A stretch of DNA of 64,000 nt from Aurantibrevibacter litoralis (lineage in GTDB: Bacteria > Bacteroidota > Bacteroidia > Flavobacteriales > Flavobacteriaceae): NCBI RefSeq assembly GCF_034651555.1, contig NZ_JAYEEQ010000004.1, positions 155,031 through 219,030 on the forward strand, read 5' to 3'. The notes below the pieces were generated by a model. That model made no database searches and had not been told where the DNA came from. It saw nothing but the letters and a program-made list of their open reading frames with translations. Made by a program: the position numbers and the translations under genes. Shown piece by piece: positions 18,562 through 27,378 of this stretch. Within the stretch, counting starts at the first letter, position 1, and every line of letters starts with the position of its first letter.

Positions 18562-18731
18562 CTGTTAATATTTATTGTTCTTAATTGGTCAGATGTAATT
18601 CGCCAATCAACATTTCGGGCGGTATCCTGTTTGTTATGGCTCATTTCATAAATAACTATTTACTTTTCATTTTCCTGAAGAGGGAAATCTATTTGCTTTT
18701 TATTTCCATTTTACCCCTCCGCAAGATCCTT

Positions 18732-18744
18732 CCCCCTTTGGGGG
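18732..18744. repeat. CCCCC-TTT-GGGGG hairpin after the argE stop
   Basis: A perfect 5-bp G/C stem lies immediately past the argE stop codon on the minus strand. It has no T-tract, so it may be a processing or attenuation hairpin, or a REP-like unit, rather than a Rho-independent terminator. Confidence 0.45.
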
Positions 18745-19815
18745 CTAGGGGACCAAAAATCCCTCCAAAATTTGAATATATAAATCAATCCCTTCTTCAA
18801 TCTCCCTTACATAAATAAACTCATCTGCCGAATGAGATCGGGTGCTGTCTCCAGGTCCCAACTTTAAAGACTGACAACTAAGCGTTGCCTGATCTGATAA
18901 GGTGGGGGAACCGTAGGTACTTCTACCCAATGCTACTCCTGCCTGTACCAATGGATGATTAGGATCGATAGAAGAAGAATTTAATCGCAAGGAGCGCTCT
19001 TTTAATTCGCAAGGAGCTTCATCCTTTAAAATCCTTGCTATTTCTTTATTGGTATAGCAGTCATTAACACGGACATCAATAACCAAATCTACCGATGCCG
19101 GGACTACATTATGTTGACTTCCTCCATTAATTTGGGTTACGGTAAGCTTCACCGGACCCAATACCTCGGAAACCTTATCAAAACTATAATTTTTAAACCA
19201 CTCCAGTACCGTTACACTTTTATAAATAGCGTTATCGTCGTTGGGATGTGCTGCATGGGAAGGGGTTCCTTTTACTACAGCATCAAAAACAACCAACCCT
19301 TTTTCTGCAATGGCTAAATTCATTAAAGTAGGCTCCCCTACTATAGCAACATCAATATTTGGCAACAACGGCAACATGCTGTTTAGTCCGTTGGGACCGG
19401 AACTTTCTTCTTCCGCAGAAGCCACAAGAATAAGATTGTGATTTAAATTTTCCGCCGCATAAAAATAGGTAAATGTGGCTATGAGGGATACTAAACTTCC
19501 CCCGGCATCATTGCTCCCCAAACCAAATAACTTACCGTCTTCAATATGCGGATAAAACGGGTCTTTGGTATAGGCGGAATTGGGCTTTACGGTATCATGA
19601 TGCGAATTGAGTAGTAAGGTAGGCTTGCTTGCATCAAAATGCTTGTTAAAAGCATATACGTTGTTCTTTTCTCTTTTATGGGGGATATCAAACCTAATGA
19701 ACCACTCCTCAATCACCTTTGCCGTCTTATCTTCTTCAGATGAAAACGAGGGAATGGCTATTAATTTCTTTAGTAATTCAATGGCGTTTTCTACCAGTTT
19801 TTCTTGCTCCATCAT
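18745..19815 (-). CDS. argE: M20-family N-acylornithine deacylase
   Basis: A 356-aa metallohydrolase. Metal ligands lie in LLNSHHDTVKP (His), GSNDAGGSLVS (bridging Asp) and ASAEEESSG (catalytic Glu pair). It removes the acyl group from N-acylornithine or N-acylcitrulline in the arginine route. The best start is ATG 19815, which overlaps the argB stop as ATGA. An upstream in-frame ATG at 19836 would add MYHHNPE and overlap argB further. Acetyl versus succinyl substrate cannot be decided here. Confidence 0.92.
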   Translation of the reverse strand: MMEQEKLVENAIELLKKLIAIPSFSSEEDKTAKVIEEWFIRFDIPHKREKNNVYAFNKHFDASKPTLLLNSHHDTVKPNSAYTKDPFYPHIEDGKLFGLGSNDAGGSLVSLIATFTYFYAAENLNHNLILVASAEEESSGPNGLNSMLPLLPNIDVAIVGEPTLMNLAIAEKGLVVFDAVVKGTPSHAAHPNDDNAIYKSVTVLEWFKNYSFDKVSEVLGPVKLTVTQINGGSQHNVVPASVDLVIDVRVNDCYTNKEIARILKDEAPCELKERSLRLNSSSIDPNHPLVQAGVALGRSTYGSPTLSDQATLSCQSLKLGPGDSTRSHSADEFIYVREIEEGIDLYIQILEGFLVP

Positions 19816-20603
19816 TTCAGGGTTATGGTGGTACATAAAGAGGCTTTCTTATCTAACATATTCATGTCCCCAATACATACTTTAGCTACATTTTTATATA
19901 GGGCATGAAAACAATTTTCAAGTTTAGGCAACATCCCGTCTGCGATGATGTTCTGCTCTAAGAGTTCATCATACGTCTTTTTGGTGATATGCTGTACTAC
20001 GGAGTTTTCATTGGCTATATCTAGTAAAACGCCTTTTTTTTCAAAACAATAATACAACGTCGTTTCATAGAGCTCACTCATTCCAATAGCAATTTCCGAA
20101 GCGATGGTGTCTGCGTTTGTGTTCAATAACTGGCCATGCCCATCATGCGTTAAAGCACAAAATACAGGCACCAAACCGGCATCTAACAAAGCTTTTACGG
20201 CAGCTACATTTATTGAATCAATATCCCCGGCAAAGCCATAATCAATCTCTTTAACCGGTCTTTTATGCGCTTGAATCGTGTTGGCATCTGCCCCGCTCAG
20301 TCCAATCGCATTACAATGGTGAGCCTGTAATCGAGCTACAATTTTTTTGTTGGCCAAACCTCCGTAGACCATGGTAATCACTTCCAAGGTTTCGTTGTCT
20401 GTTATTCTTCGGCCCCCTATCATTTTTGGGGCTATTCCGATTTTTTTTGAAAATTCGGTTGCCAGTTTTCCGCCGCCATGAATTAGTATTTTTGGTGAGG
20501 GATGATTGGCAAATAAGCTAAGGAAGTCCGACAGTTCCGACTCATTCTCTATGATGTTCCCGCCTATTTTAATTATTGATAATTTCTCCTTCATATTACG
20601 CAT
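19812..20603 (-). CDS. argB: N-acylglutamate kinase
   Basis: A 263-aa amino-acid kinase: N-terminal IKIGGNIIENESEL, substrate loop ILIHGGGKLATEFSKKIG and C-terminal VLLDIANENSVV. It phosphorylates N-acetyl- or N-succinyl-glutamate. Starts at 20603 (overlapping the SDR gene by 8 bp) or at 20594 (one base after its stop, giving MKEKLSIIKIGG) are both possible. It is coupled to argE by a 4-nt overlap. Confidence 0.95.
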   Translation of the reverse strand: MRNMKEKLSIIKIGGNIIENESELSDFLSLFANHPSPKILIHGGGKLATEFSKKIGIAPKMIGGRRITDNETLEVITMVYGGLANKKIVARLQAHHCNAIGLSGADANTIQAHKRPVKEIDYGFAGDIDSINVAAVKALLDAGLVPVFCALTHDGHGQLLNTNADTIASEIAIGMSELYETTLYYCFEKKGVLLDIANENSVVQHITKKTYDELLEQNIIADGMLPKLENCFHALYKNVAKVCIGDMNMLDKKASLCTTITLK

Positions 20604-21348
20604 TTAAAATTCCTCCATCAATAGTAAAGGTACTCCCCGTGATCCACGAAGCATCATCGGAAGTAAGAAACAATGCCAGTTTAGCGATATCTTCAGGCGT
20701 GCCTAATCGTTGCAGTAAAGTGGTTTTTCTTGCATTTTCTACGGCCGATTCGGGTGCTGAAAAAGCCTTTGCCGAATCCCACAACAAAGGGGTATCCACC
20801 GGTCCCGGGCACATGGCATTAACCCTTATTTTAGGAGCGTATTCTACCGCCAACTGCTTCATTAAGGCCAAAGAACCTGCTTTAGAGGCGCAGTAAGCGG
20901 GATGATTGGGAAAACTCTTAAAAGCAGCAATCGAGGCGTTGATTAAAATAGTTCCATGTGCACTTTCCATCAAATAGGGAATGGCATATTTTGAAAGGTA
21001 AAAAATAGCACTCAGATTCGTTTGGATAGTTTGTTGCCAGGAGTTTATGGGTAAATCTACCACATTCCCCAATCCTAGAATTCCGGCATTTATAGATAGG
21101 GCATCTACCTTTCCAAAGGTGGAGATGGCTTCCTTTACCAGATGTTCATTGTATGCAACATCACTGACATCTCCCGGAATAAAAATGGAATTCTCCAACG
21201 CTTTGCACAAAGCCTTTCCGCTTTCTTCATTTCTCCCGGACAGCACTAATTTGGCTCCTTCCTCATGAAAAACTTGCGCTATTGCCTTGCCCATACCGCT
21301 TGTAGCGCCGGTTACAATACAAACTCGGTCTTTCAGTTTCTGAGCCAT
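20596..21348 (-). CDS. SDR-family oxidoreductase in the arginine operon
   Basis: A 250-aa classical short-chain dehydrogenase. It has the cofactor motif VTGATSGMGKAIA, SINAGILG, active-site Ser and the Y-x3-K motif in YCASKAG, and the C-terminal GSTFTIDGG. The absence of an acidic residue after the second strand (SGRNEES) suggests NADP. It lies between the carbamoyltransferase and argB with tight spacing, so it is cotranscribed. No arginine-pathway step needs it, and its substrate is unknown. Confidence 0.9.
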   Translation of the reverse strand: MAQKLKDRVCIVTGATSGMGKAIAQVFHEEGAKLVLSGRNEESGKALCKALENSIFIPGDVSDVAYNEHLVKEAISTFGKVDALSINAGILGLGNVVDLPINSWQQTIQTNLSAIFYLSKYAIPYLMESAHGTILINASIAAFKSFPNHPAYCASKAGSLALMKQLAVEYAPKIRVNAMCPGPVDTPLLWDSAKAFSAPESAVENARKTTLLQRLGTPEDIAKLALFLTSDDASWITGSTFTIDGGILNA

Positions 21349-21359
21349 GCTCTTATCTT

Positions 21360-22298
21360 TTATAACTGCTCCAATAATTTCTTTAAAACGATTTGAGCAG
21401 CGTAAGTTCTATTGTTTGCTTGTTCTATTACCAAAGATTGTGGACTGTCCAATACCTCATCGGCCACCACTACATTGCGCCGTACAGGCAGGCAGTGCAT
21501 AAATTTTGCATCGCCCAGTTTGGTCTTGGTCATCATCCAGTTTTTATCCTGATTCACCACTTTTCCATAATCTGCATAACTGCTCCAATTCTTTACGTAA
21601 ACAAAATCGGCATTTTGTAGCGCTTTTTCCTGATCGTGCTCAATGGTGACTCCTGCCGTTACCTTTTCATTTAATTCATAGCCCTTTGGGTGGGTAATAA
21701 CAAACTCCGCTTCTTGCATTTTCATCATTTCCACAAAGGAATTGGCCACGGCATGCGGTAACGCTCTGGGGTGTGGTGCCCATGAGAGTACGACTTTAGG
21801 TTTTGCCTTAGTATTTTGTTCCGATAAGGTTATGGCATCGGCCAAGGCCTGTAGCGGATGCCCCACGGAGCTTTCCATATTTACAACCGGAACTGTAGCA
21901 TGTTTTTTGAAGCCATTGAGAACCACTTCAGCTTCATCCTTTTCTTTGTCCACTAAACCGGCAAAGGCCCGGATTGCAACAATATCACAGTATTGAGAAA
22001 CTACTTGGGCTGCTTCTTTTATATGTTCAGAAGCCCCTTGATCCATGATGGAACCATCGCCAAACTCCAACGTCCAACCCTCACTTCCAAAGTTCATAAC
22101 CATGACTTCCAGACCCAGATTCATTGCCGCCTTTTGGGTGCTTAAACGGGTTCTTAAGCTATTGTTGAAAAACAATAACACCATAGTTTTCCCCTTTCCA
22201 AGGTTCTTATGTTTAGCCGGATTTAGCTTTAATGCTCTTGCCTCTTTCACCCAATTGGGAAGGGAATCGATATCTTTTAAAGATAGGAAATGTTGCAT
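21360..22298 (-). CDS. argF': N-acetyl/N-succinyl-ornithine carbamoyltransferase
   Basis: A 312-aa carbamoyltransferase. The carbamoyl-phosphate loop reads FFNNSLRTRLST instead of the STRTR of ordinary ornithine transcarbamylase. HPLQALADA and the HCLPVRRNVVV motif are present. These features mark the N-acylornithine type found in Bacteroidota and Xanthomonas. At the position reported to separate succinyl- (Pro90, Bacteroides) from acetyl-ornithine (Glu92, Xanthomonas) enzymes, this protein has Ser90 by my alignment, so the acyl group is uncertain. Confidence 0.93.
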   Translation of the reverse strand: MQHFLSLKDIDSLPNWVKEARALKLNPAKHKNLGKGKTMVLLFFNNSLRTRLSTQKAAMNLGLEVMVMNFGSEGWTLEFGDGSIMDQGASEHIKEAAQVVSQYCDIVAIRAFAGLVDKEKDEAEVVLNGFKKHATVPVVNMESSVGHPLQALADAITLSEQNTKAKPKVVLSWAPHPRALPHAVANSFVEMMKMQEAEFVITHPKGYELNEKVTAGVTIEHDQEKALQNADFVYVKNWSSYADYGKVVNQDKNWMMTKTKLGDAKFMHCLPVRRNVVVADEVLDSPQSLVIEQANNRTYAAQIVLKKLLEQL

Positions 22299-22303
22299 TC
22301 TTT

Positions 22304-23065
22304 TTAGGTTATTTTAGTATAAATACTGGTTTCATTTAAAGCATCTACGATAAAATTTTCTTTGAGTCCGTTCACAATCCATGTTTCAATACATGCGGCT
22401 TTGGCGATGGTAGCCGCTTCTATTTTAGACTGCATCCCTCCGGTACCCATAGACGATTTGCCAAGACCCACCTCTTTTTCTAATTCAGCTATTTCATTGA
22501 CCCTTTTAATGGTTTCCGGATTATTGGTTTCCAAAGATTTTTTAGTATATATCCCATCCGTATTGGTGGCAATCATCAATAAATCTACTTTTAAAAGTGC
22601 TGCGGTTAAGGCGGCTAATTTATCATTATCGCCAAACTTAATTTCGTCTGTAGCAACGGTATCATTTTCATTAATAATAGGAATAAAATTATTGGCTACT
22701 AATACGTTAATGGTGCTGCTAATATTTATTTTGCTCGATGGATGTTCAAAATCGGAATACGAAAGAAGGCACTGCGCACTAGAAAGACCCAACTCTCGAA
22801 AACTCTCCTGAAACATGCGCATTAAATGGGGCTGACCAATAGCTGCTAGGGCTTGCTTTACGGTAATTTCTTTTCCGTTATGTTCTAATTTTACAAATTG
22901 TTTGGCAGCCGCAATGGCACCGGAGCTTACGATAATAAACTCGTAGTCCGCATTTAAGGCAGCTATTTGTCGCCCAATATCCTCCAGTTTACCTCTAGAA
23001 ATCTGATCGGTTTCCTTAGTAAGGGTATTGGTACCAATTTTTAATAAAATACGCTTTTTGCTCAT
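22304..23065 (-). CDS. proB: Glutamate 5-kinase, short form without PUA domain
   Basis: A 253-aa amino-acid kinase domain only: LLKIGTNTLTKETDQISRG, VSSGAIAAA, NENDTVATDEIKFGDND and GTGGMQSKIEAA. Typical ProB has about 110 further residues forming a PUA domain, absent here with a normal stop. It makes gamma-glutamyl phosphate for proline synthesis. It is 33 bp after proA and 5 bp before argF'. Confidence 0.94.
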   Translation of the reverse strand: MSKKRILLKIGTNTLTKETDQISRGKLEDIGRQIAALNADYEFIIVSSGAIAAAKQFVKLEHNGKEITVKQALAAIGQPHLMRMFQESFRELGLSSAQCLLSYSDFEHPSSKINISSTINVLVANNFIPIINENDTVATDEIKFGDNDKLAALTAALLKVDLLMIATNTDGIYTKKSLETNNPETIKRVNEIAELEKEVGLGKSSMGTGGMQSKIEAATIAKAACIETWIVNGLKENFIVDALNETSIYTKIT

Positions 23066-23098
23066 TAATTATGTGCTTTTCTCCATGGCTCGGGCTGG

Positions 23099-24295
23099 CT
23101 ACCGTACCTGTCCGTTTCCAAAAATATACCATTTATTGGTAACCAAATGTTGCAATCCAATAGGCCCTCGTTGATGCAATTTATCTGTTCCTATGGCCAA
23201 TTCGCCCCCCAATCCAAATTGCCCTCCATCCGTAAAACGTGTAGATACATTATGATACACGGCTGCCGAATCTACCGCATCCATAAAAATACGTGCTGTG
23301 GTTTCATTTTCGGTTAGGATAGACGCAGAATGACCGCCTGCATATTGGTTTATAGTATCAATGGCGGTTTCCAAATCGGGTACCTGACCCAACACTATTT
23401 TATAATCCAGAAATTCCTCATACCACATAGCGGCATTCGGCATAGGCGATGTGCCTTCAAAACCAGTTAGGGCACTATCGGTAAAAATGGCGACCTTCTT
23501 CTTTTTCAGCTCTTGCACTACATGATGCAGAAACTCATGTTTGCGGGGCAAATCGGCAGCAATGAGTACCTTATCTAATGCATTACAGGCCGATATTTTG
23601 GTTGTCTTGGCATTTATGATAATGTCGATGGCTTTTTCTACATCGGCCTCCGTATCTACATACGCAAAATTATTGCCTCTGCCACTCACAATAACCGGAC
23701 AAGTCGCATGCTGTTTCACAAAGGAGATTAACTGTTCCCCGCCTCTGGGTACAATTAAATCTATTTTTTGTGGTGGTTTCTCCAAATACGCTTGTATTTC
23801 CGCTCTATTGAACTTCAAATAGGAAATCCAGTCACTGGAAATATCATTTTCAGAAAGTGCCTGATGCCATAGATCCACTACTAAAAGATTGCTGTTTAGA
23901 GATTCCTTACCGCCTTTTAATACTATTTTATTGCCCGATTTAAAAGCAATTCCGGCAGCTTCTACAGTAACATCGGGTCTTGATTCATAGATGATAAGTA
24001 CGGTGCCAAAGGGAGCCGTTCTGTTAGATACCTTCATCCCATTTTCATGACTAAACTGATACCGTTCTATACCAAGGGGGTCTGTATTCCCTATCAATTG
24101 TTCTAACGAAAGAATCATGCCGTCAATCTTGGCATGATTCACCAAGAGTCTGTCCCGCATTGCAAGATCTCCGCCCTTATAACCTTGCATATCTTTTTGG
24201 TTGGCCTCTAAAATGGCGTTTCGTTCCCGATCCAGAAGTCTGGCCATGCCATCCAATACTGCATTTCGTTGTTCAATGGTTAAGGGTAAACTCAT
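23099..24295 (-). CDS. proA: Gamma-glutamyl phosphate reductase
   Basis: A 398-aa aldehyde-dehydrogenase-fold enzyme. FGTVLIIYESRPDVTVEA and IVLKGGKESLNSN, the catalytic Cys in KTTKISACNALDKVLI and the C-terminal GPIGLQHLVTNKW identify ProA. It reduces gamma-glutamyl phosphate to glutamate semialdehyde with NADPH. Its ATG overlaps the argD stop by 4 bp (24292-24295). Confidence 0.96.
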   Translation of the reverse strand: MSLPLTIEQRNAVLDGMARLLDRERNAILEANQKDMQGYKGGDLAMRDRLLVNHAKIDGMILSLEQLIGNTDPLGIERYQFSHENGMKVSNRTAPFGTVLIIYESRPDVTVEAAGIAFKSGNKIVLKGGKESLNSNLLVVDLWHQALSENDISSDWISYLKFNRAEIQAYLEKPPQKIDLIVPRGGEQLISFVKQHATCPVIVSGRGNNFAYVDTEADVEKAIDIIINAKTTKISACNALDKVLIAADLPRKHEFLHHVVQELKKKKVAIFTDSALTGFEGTSPMPNAAMWYEEFLDYKIVLGQVPDLETAIDTINQYAGGHSASILTENETTARIFMDAVDSAAVYHNVSTRFTDGGQFGLGGELAIGTDKLHQRGPIGLQHLVTNKWYIFGNGQVR

Positions 24296-25419
24296 GTCAA
24301 TTCTATTTTCAAGGCTTCAAAAAAGACATCTAACTGTTCTTTCCTAATATTTAATGCGGGTAAAATTCGCAGTACGTTTTTGTTTTTTGCCCCGCCTGTA
24401 AAAATATGTTGATTGTATATCAACCTTTTTCGTAAATCTGACACCTCAAAATCAAATTCGAGTCCAAACATCAATCCTCTTCCTTTTAATTGCTGTATTT
24501 GAGGAATCTCCTTTGCTTTTTCCAGAACGTATTGAAACATCTCTTCTGCATTCTGAATCAATTCTTCCTGCTCAATAACTTCTAAAACCGCCAATGCAGC
24601 GGCACAGGCAAGATGGTTTCCACCAAAAGTGGTTCCCAACATTCCGTAGGAAGCTTTAATGGTTTCGTGAAGCAATACGCCGCCTATCGGAAAGCCATTG
24701 CCCATTCCTTTTGCAATGGTAATGATGTCCGGTTCTATACCATGATGCTGAAAGGCAAAGAATTTTCCACTACGTCCGTAACCGGCTTGTACTTCATCGG
24801 CAATTAGAACAACCTTATTTTTCTTGCAAAGCGATGCTATATGTTGACAAAAAGAAGAAGAAGGTTGATCCAAGCCGCCAACCCCTTGAATGGCTTCCAA
24901 AATTACGCCACAGACATCCCCTTTTTCAATTTCATTCTCAAAAGCATGATGGTCATTAAAAGGTAAAAAACTCACTTTTTGTTGCTTATTGATAGGGGCA
25001 TTAATTTTTTCATCATCGGTGGCAGCAACGGCCGCAGAAGTTCTACCGTGAAAACTATTCTGAAACGCAATTATTCTGGTTTTTCCTGTGATGAAAGAGG
25101 CCATTTTCAGGGCATTTTCGTTGGCTTCGGCTCCAGAGTTGCACAAAAAGAGATTATAATTCTCACAGCCCGATACGTGTCCCAGTTTAGTGGCTAATTC
25201 TTGTTGAATAGGACTTTGTACCGCATTGCTGTAAAAACCAATCTTATCTAATTGATCCTTAATTCGTTTTACATAGTGCGGATGGGAATGTCCTATAGAA
25301 ATCACAGCATGTCCCCCGTATAAATCTAAATATTTCTGACCCTTCTCATCTGTAACCTCAACACCTTCAGCGGAAACCGGGGTTACATTATATAGGGGAT
25401 ATACGTCAAATAAATTCAT
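24292..25419 (-). CDS. argD: N-acylornithine aminotransferase
   Basis: A 375-aa class III PLP aminotransferase: GGHAVISIGHSHP, NSGAEANENALK, FHGRTSAA, ILEAIQGVGG, DEVQAGYGRSG and the PLP lysine in TIAKGMGNGFPIGG. It interconverts N-acylglutamate semialdehyde and N-acylornithine. It begins three bases after the proC stop. Confidence 0.95.
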   Translation of the reverse strand: MNLFDVYPLYNVTPVSAEGVEVTDEKGQKYLDLYGGHAVISIGHSHPHYVKRIKDQLDKIGFYSNAVQSPIQQELATKLGHVSGCENYNLFLCNSGAEANENALKMASFITGKTRIIAFQNSFHGRTSAAVAATDDEKINAPINKQQKVSFLPFNDHHAFENEIEKGDVCGVILEAIQGVGGLDQPSSSFCQHIASLCKKNKVVLIADEVQAGYGRSGKFFAFQHHGIEPDIITIAKGMGNGFPIGGVLLHETIKASYGMLGTTFGGNHLACAAALAVLEVIEQEELIQNAEEMFQYVLEKAKEIPQIQQLKGRGLMFGLEFDFEVSDLRKRLIYNQHIFTGGAKNKNVLRILPALNIRKEQLDVFFEALKIELT

Positions 25420-25421
25420 TG

Positions 25422-26216
25422 TTAGGTTTTTTTGATTTGATTGATTTTTTCGAATGACGCTACAAGCCCTTTAATCAAGGAAGAACTTAGCCCTTGATGT
25501 TCCATTTCGTTAAGACCTTCTATGGTACAGCCTTTAGGCGTAGTTACCCTATCTATTTCCTTTTCGGGATGACTATCCGATGCAATCAATAGTGAAGCTG
25601 CCCCGTTACATGTATGCATTGCCAATTCCTGAGCCTCTTTGGCATCGAATCCCAATTGAATGGCTCCTTGGGTGGTGGCGCGGATAAGGCGCATCCAAAA
25701 GGCAATGCCGCTAGCACAAATTACCGTTGCTGCTTGCATTTGTTCTTCCGGAATTTCCATAGTATGCCCCATTCGGTTAAAAATGGCTTTGGCCAAATCA
25801 ATACGTTTTTTGCCCTTTTCATTCGCACAAATACAGGTCATCGACTTCCCTACAGAAATAGCCGTGTTGGGCATGCTTCTTAGAATGTATAAGTCCGTAC
25901 CTATAGTTTCTTCCATACGGGCAATGCTAAAACCGGTAATGGTAGAAATAATGACATGCTTCTCCGAAAACAAATCCTTAACTTCATTTAGGATGTCTTG
26001 AAAATGTCTGGGTTGCACTGCAAAAATTAGAATATCCGAATTTGAAACAGCCTCCCTATTGTTGCTCGTTATTGTTACATTATCGTATTTTTCCAGGGCT
26101 GCTAAGCTATCCGTATTTTTTTTAGTGAGGTACATGGTAGTGGCACCGTTGCTAAACAAAATTCCCTTTGCAATAGACAGACCCAAATTTCCTGTGCCAA
26201 TTATAGCTATTTTCAT
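25422..26216 (-). CDS. proC: Pyrroline-5-carboxylate reductase
   Basis: About 264 aa from ATG 26216, which puts the Rossmann motif IAIIGTGNLGLSIAKG at the N-terminus. The open frame runs nine codons further upstream to 26243 but adds nothing family-like. AVQPRHF, RSMPNTAISVGKSM and the C-terminal TTPKGCTIEGLNEMEH are conserved. It reduces pyrroline-5-carboxylate to proline. With proA and proB it completes proline synthesis inside the arginine operon. Confidence 0.95.
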   Translation of the reverse strand: MKIAIIGTGNLGLSIAKGILFSNGATTMYLTKKNTDSLAALEKYDNVTITSNNREAVSNSDILIFAVQPRHFQDILNEVKDLFSEKHVIISTITGFSIARMEETIGTDLYILRSMPNTAISVGKSMTCICANEKGKKRIDLAKAIFNRMGHTMEIPEEQMQAATVICASGIAFWMRLIRATTQGAIQLGFDAKEAQELAMHTCNGAASLLIASDSHPEKEIDRVTTPKGCTIEGLNEMEHQGLSSSLIKGLVASFEKINQIKKT

Positions 26217-26221
26217 AATTC

Positions 26222-26381
26222 TAGTAGTTAGTAAAGCGTACAAAGTACCAAGTTTGTTTTATAAATATTATATACTAAGTATACTTAATGTTTCCATTTT
26301 TATGGCTTTCAAAACCATTGCAATTCGTTCTAATTTCCCAAATTTGAATACTTAGTACTTTGTACTTAATACTCATTACTA
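26222..26381. repeat. 160-bp intergenic element with 32-bp imperfect inverted arms
   Basis: The left arm 26222-26253 and the inverted right arm 26350-26381 share the pattern TAGTA-N3-AGTA-N4-GTACAAAGTACyAAGT, with the inner 16 bp differing at only one position. Around 96 bp of AT-rich DNA separates them. The element fills the whole gap between proC and argC in an otherwise tightly packed operon. It looks like a REP/MITE-type unit that could fold in the transcript. Confidence 0.65.
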
Positions 26382-26403
26382 AAAAAATCAATACTGATCC
26401 GCT

Positions 26404-27378
26404 CTAAAAAACACCTGCTTTTAAATGTAACCCTTCCGTTTCCTCAAAACCAAACATCAGGTTCATGTTTTGGACGGCTTGTCCCGATGCTCCTTTTAAT
26501 AAATTATCGATAATAGATGTGATTAATAACGTATTCTCATGTTTCATCAAGTGAATATGACATTGATTGGTGTTTACCACTTGTTTTAAACTAGTAGGTT
26601 CTTCCGAAACTTGAGTAAACTGTGCATCTACATAGAAATCTGCATATAATTGCCTAGCTTCTGCTTCCGAACCCTCGAAATCTGTATATGCGGTAACAAA
26701 GATACCCCTTGGGAAATTGCCACGGTTAGGAATAAAAAAAAGTTGACTGCTATCTTTCTGCAAGGACCTTAAACTTTCATTAATTTCTCCTAAATGTTGA
26801 TGGGTAAAGGGTTTGTACCAAGAAACATTATTGTTGCGCCAACTGAAATGGGAGGTTTCGGCCAGTCCTACGCCCGCCCCCGTGCTTCCGGTAACCGCAT
26901 TAATGTGCACTCCATGTTGAAGCAACTGCGCTTTTGCCAGTGGTAAAAGTGCCAGCTGTATGGCGGTAGCGAAACAACCCGGATTGGCCACATAATTGGC
27001 ATTGACAATGGTATTTCGTTGAAGTTCAGGGAGTCCGTAAACAAATTCTTTTTCCTCGTAAACAGCATCCTTTTGTAGCCTAAAATCATTGCTTAAATCT
27101 ATAATTTTGGTACTCGTGGAAAACGTGTGGTTTTTAAGGAACTGGGTAGAATTTCCGTGTCCGAGACATAAAAAAACAACATCCACGTTTGCATTCACCT
27201 TAGCGGTAAATTCCAAATTGGTTAGTCCCAAAAGGTCGGGATGCGCTGTGTGTAGTTTTTTTCCTGCTCGTGTGGTACTAAAAATAAAATCGATAACGGT
27301 TTGTGGATGATGAAGCAAAATACGAATGAGTTCGCCTCCAGTATATCCCGAACCGCCTATAATCCCTGCTTTAATCAT
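26404..27378 (-). CDS. argC: N-acyl-gamma-glutamyl-phosphate reductase
   Basis: A 324-aa enzyme: GIIGGSGYTGGELIRILLHH at the N-terminus, catalytic Cys in VANPGCFATAIQLALLPL and the later motif TGSTGAGVG. It reduces N-acylglutamyl phosphate to the semialdehyde. The start overlaps the argG stop by 8 bp. The family average is close to 340-350 aa, so this is a normal short form. Confidence 0.95.
   Translation of the reverse strand: MIKAGIIGGSGYTGGELIRILLHHPQTVIDFIFSTTRAGKKLHTAHPDLLGLTNLEFTAKVNANVDVVFLCLGHGNSTQFLKNHTFSTSTKIIDLSNDFRLQKDAVYEEKEFVYGLPELQRNTIVNANYVANPGCFATAIQLALLPLAKAQLLQHGVHINAVTGSTGAGVGLAETSHFSWRNNNVSWYKPFTHQHLGEINESLRSLQKDSSQLFFIPNRGNFPRGIFVTAYTDFEGSEAEARQLYADFYVDAQFTQVSEEPTSLKQVVNTNQCHIHLMKHENTLLITSIIDNLLKGASGQAVQNMNLMFGFEETEGLHLKAGVF

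Noticed and set aside
18732..18744. Rho-independent terminator ending argE
   Set aside because: The G/C hairpin has no T-tract and argH follows on the same strand, so termination there would cut the operon.
22362..22811. A 149-aa plus-strand open frame opposite proB
   Set aside because: Antisense shadow of a well-supported gene; hydrophobic only by codon mirror effect.
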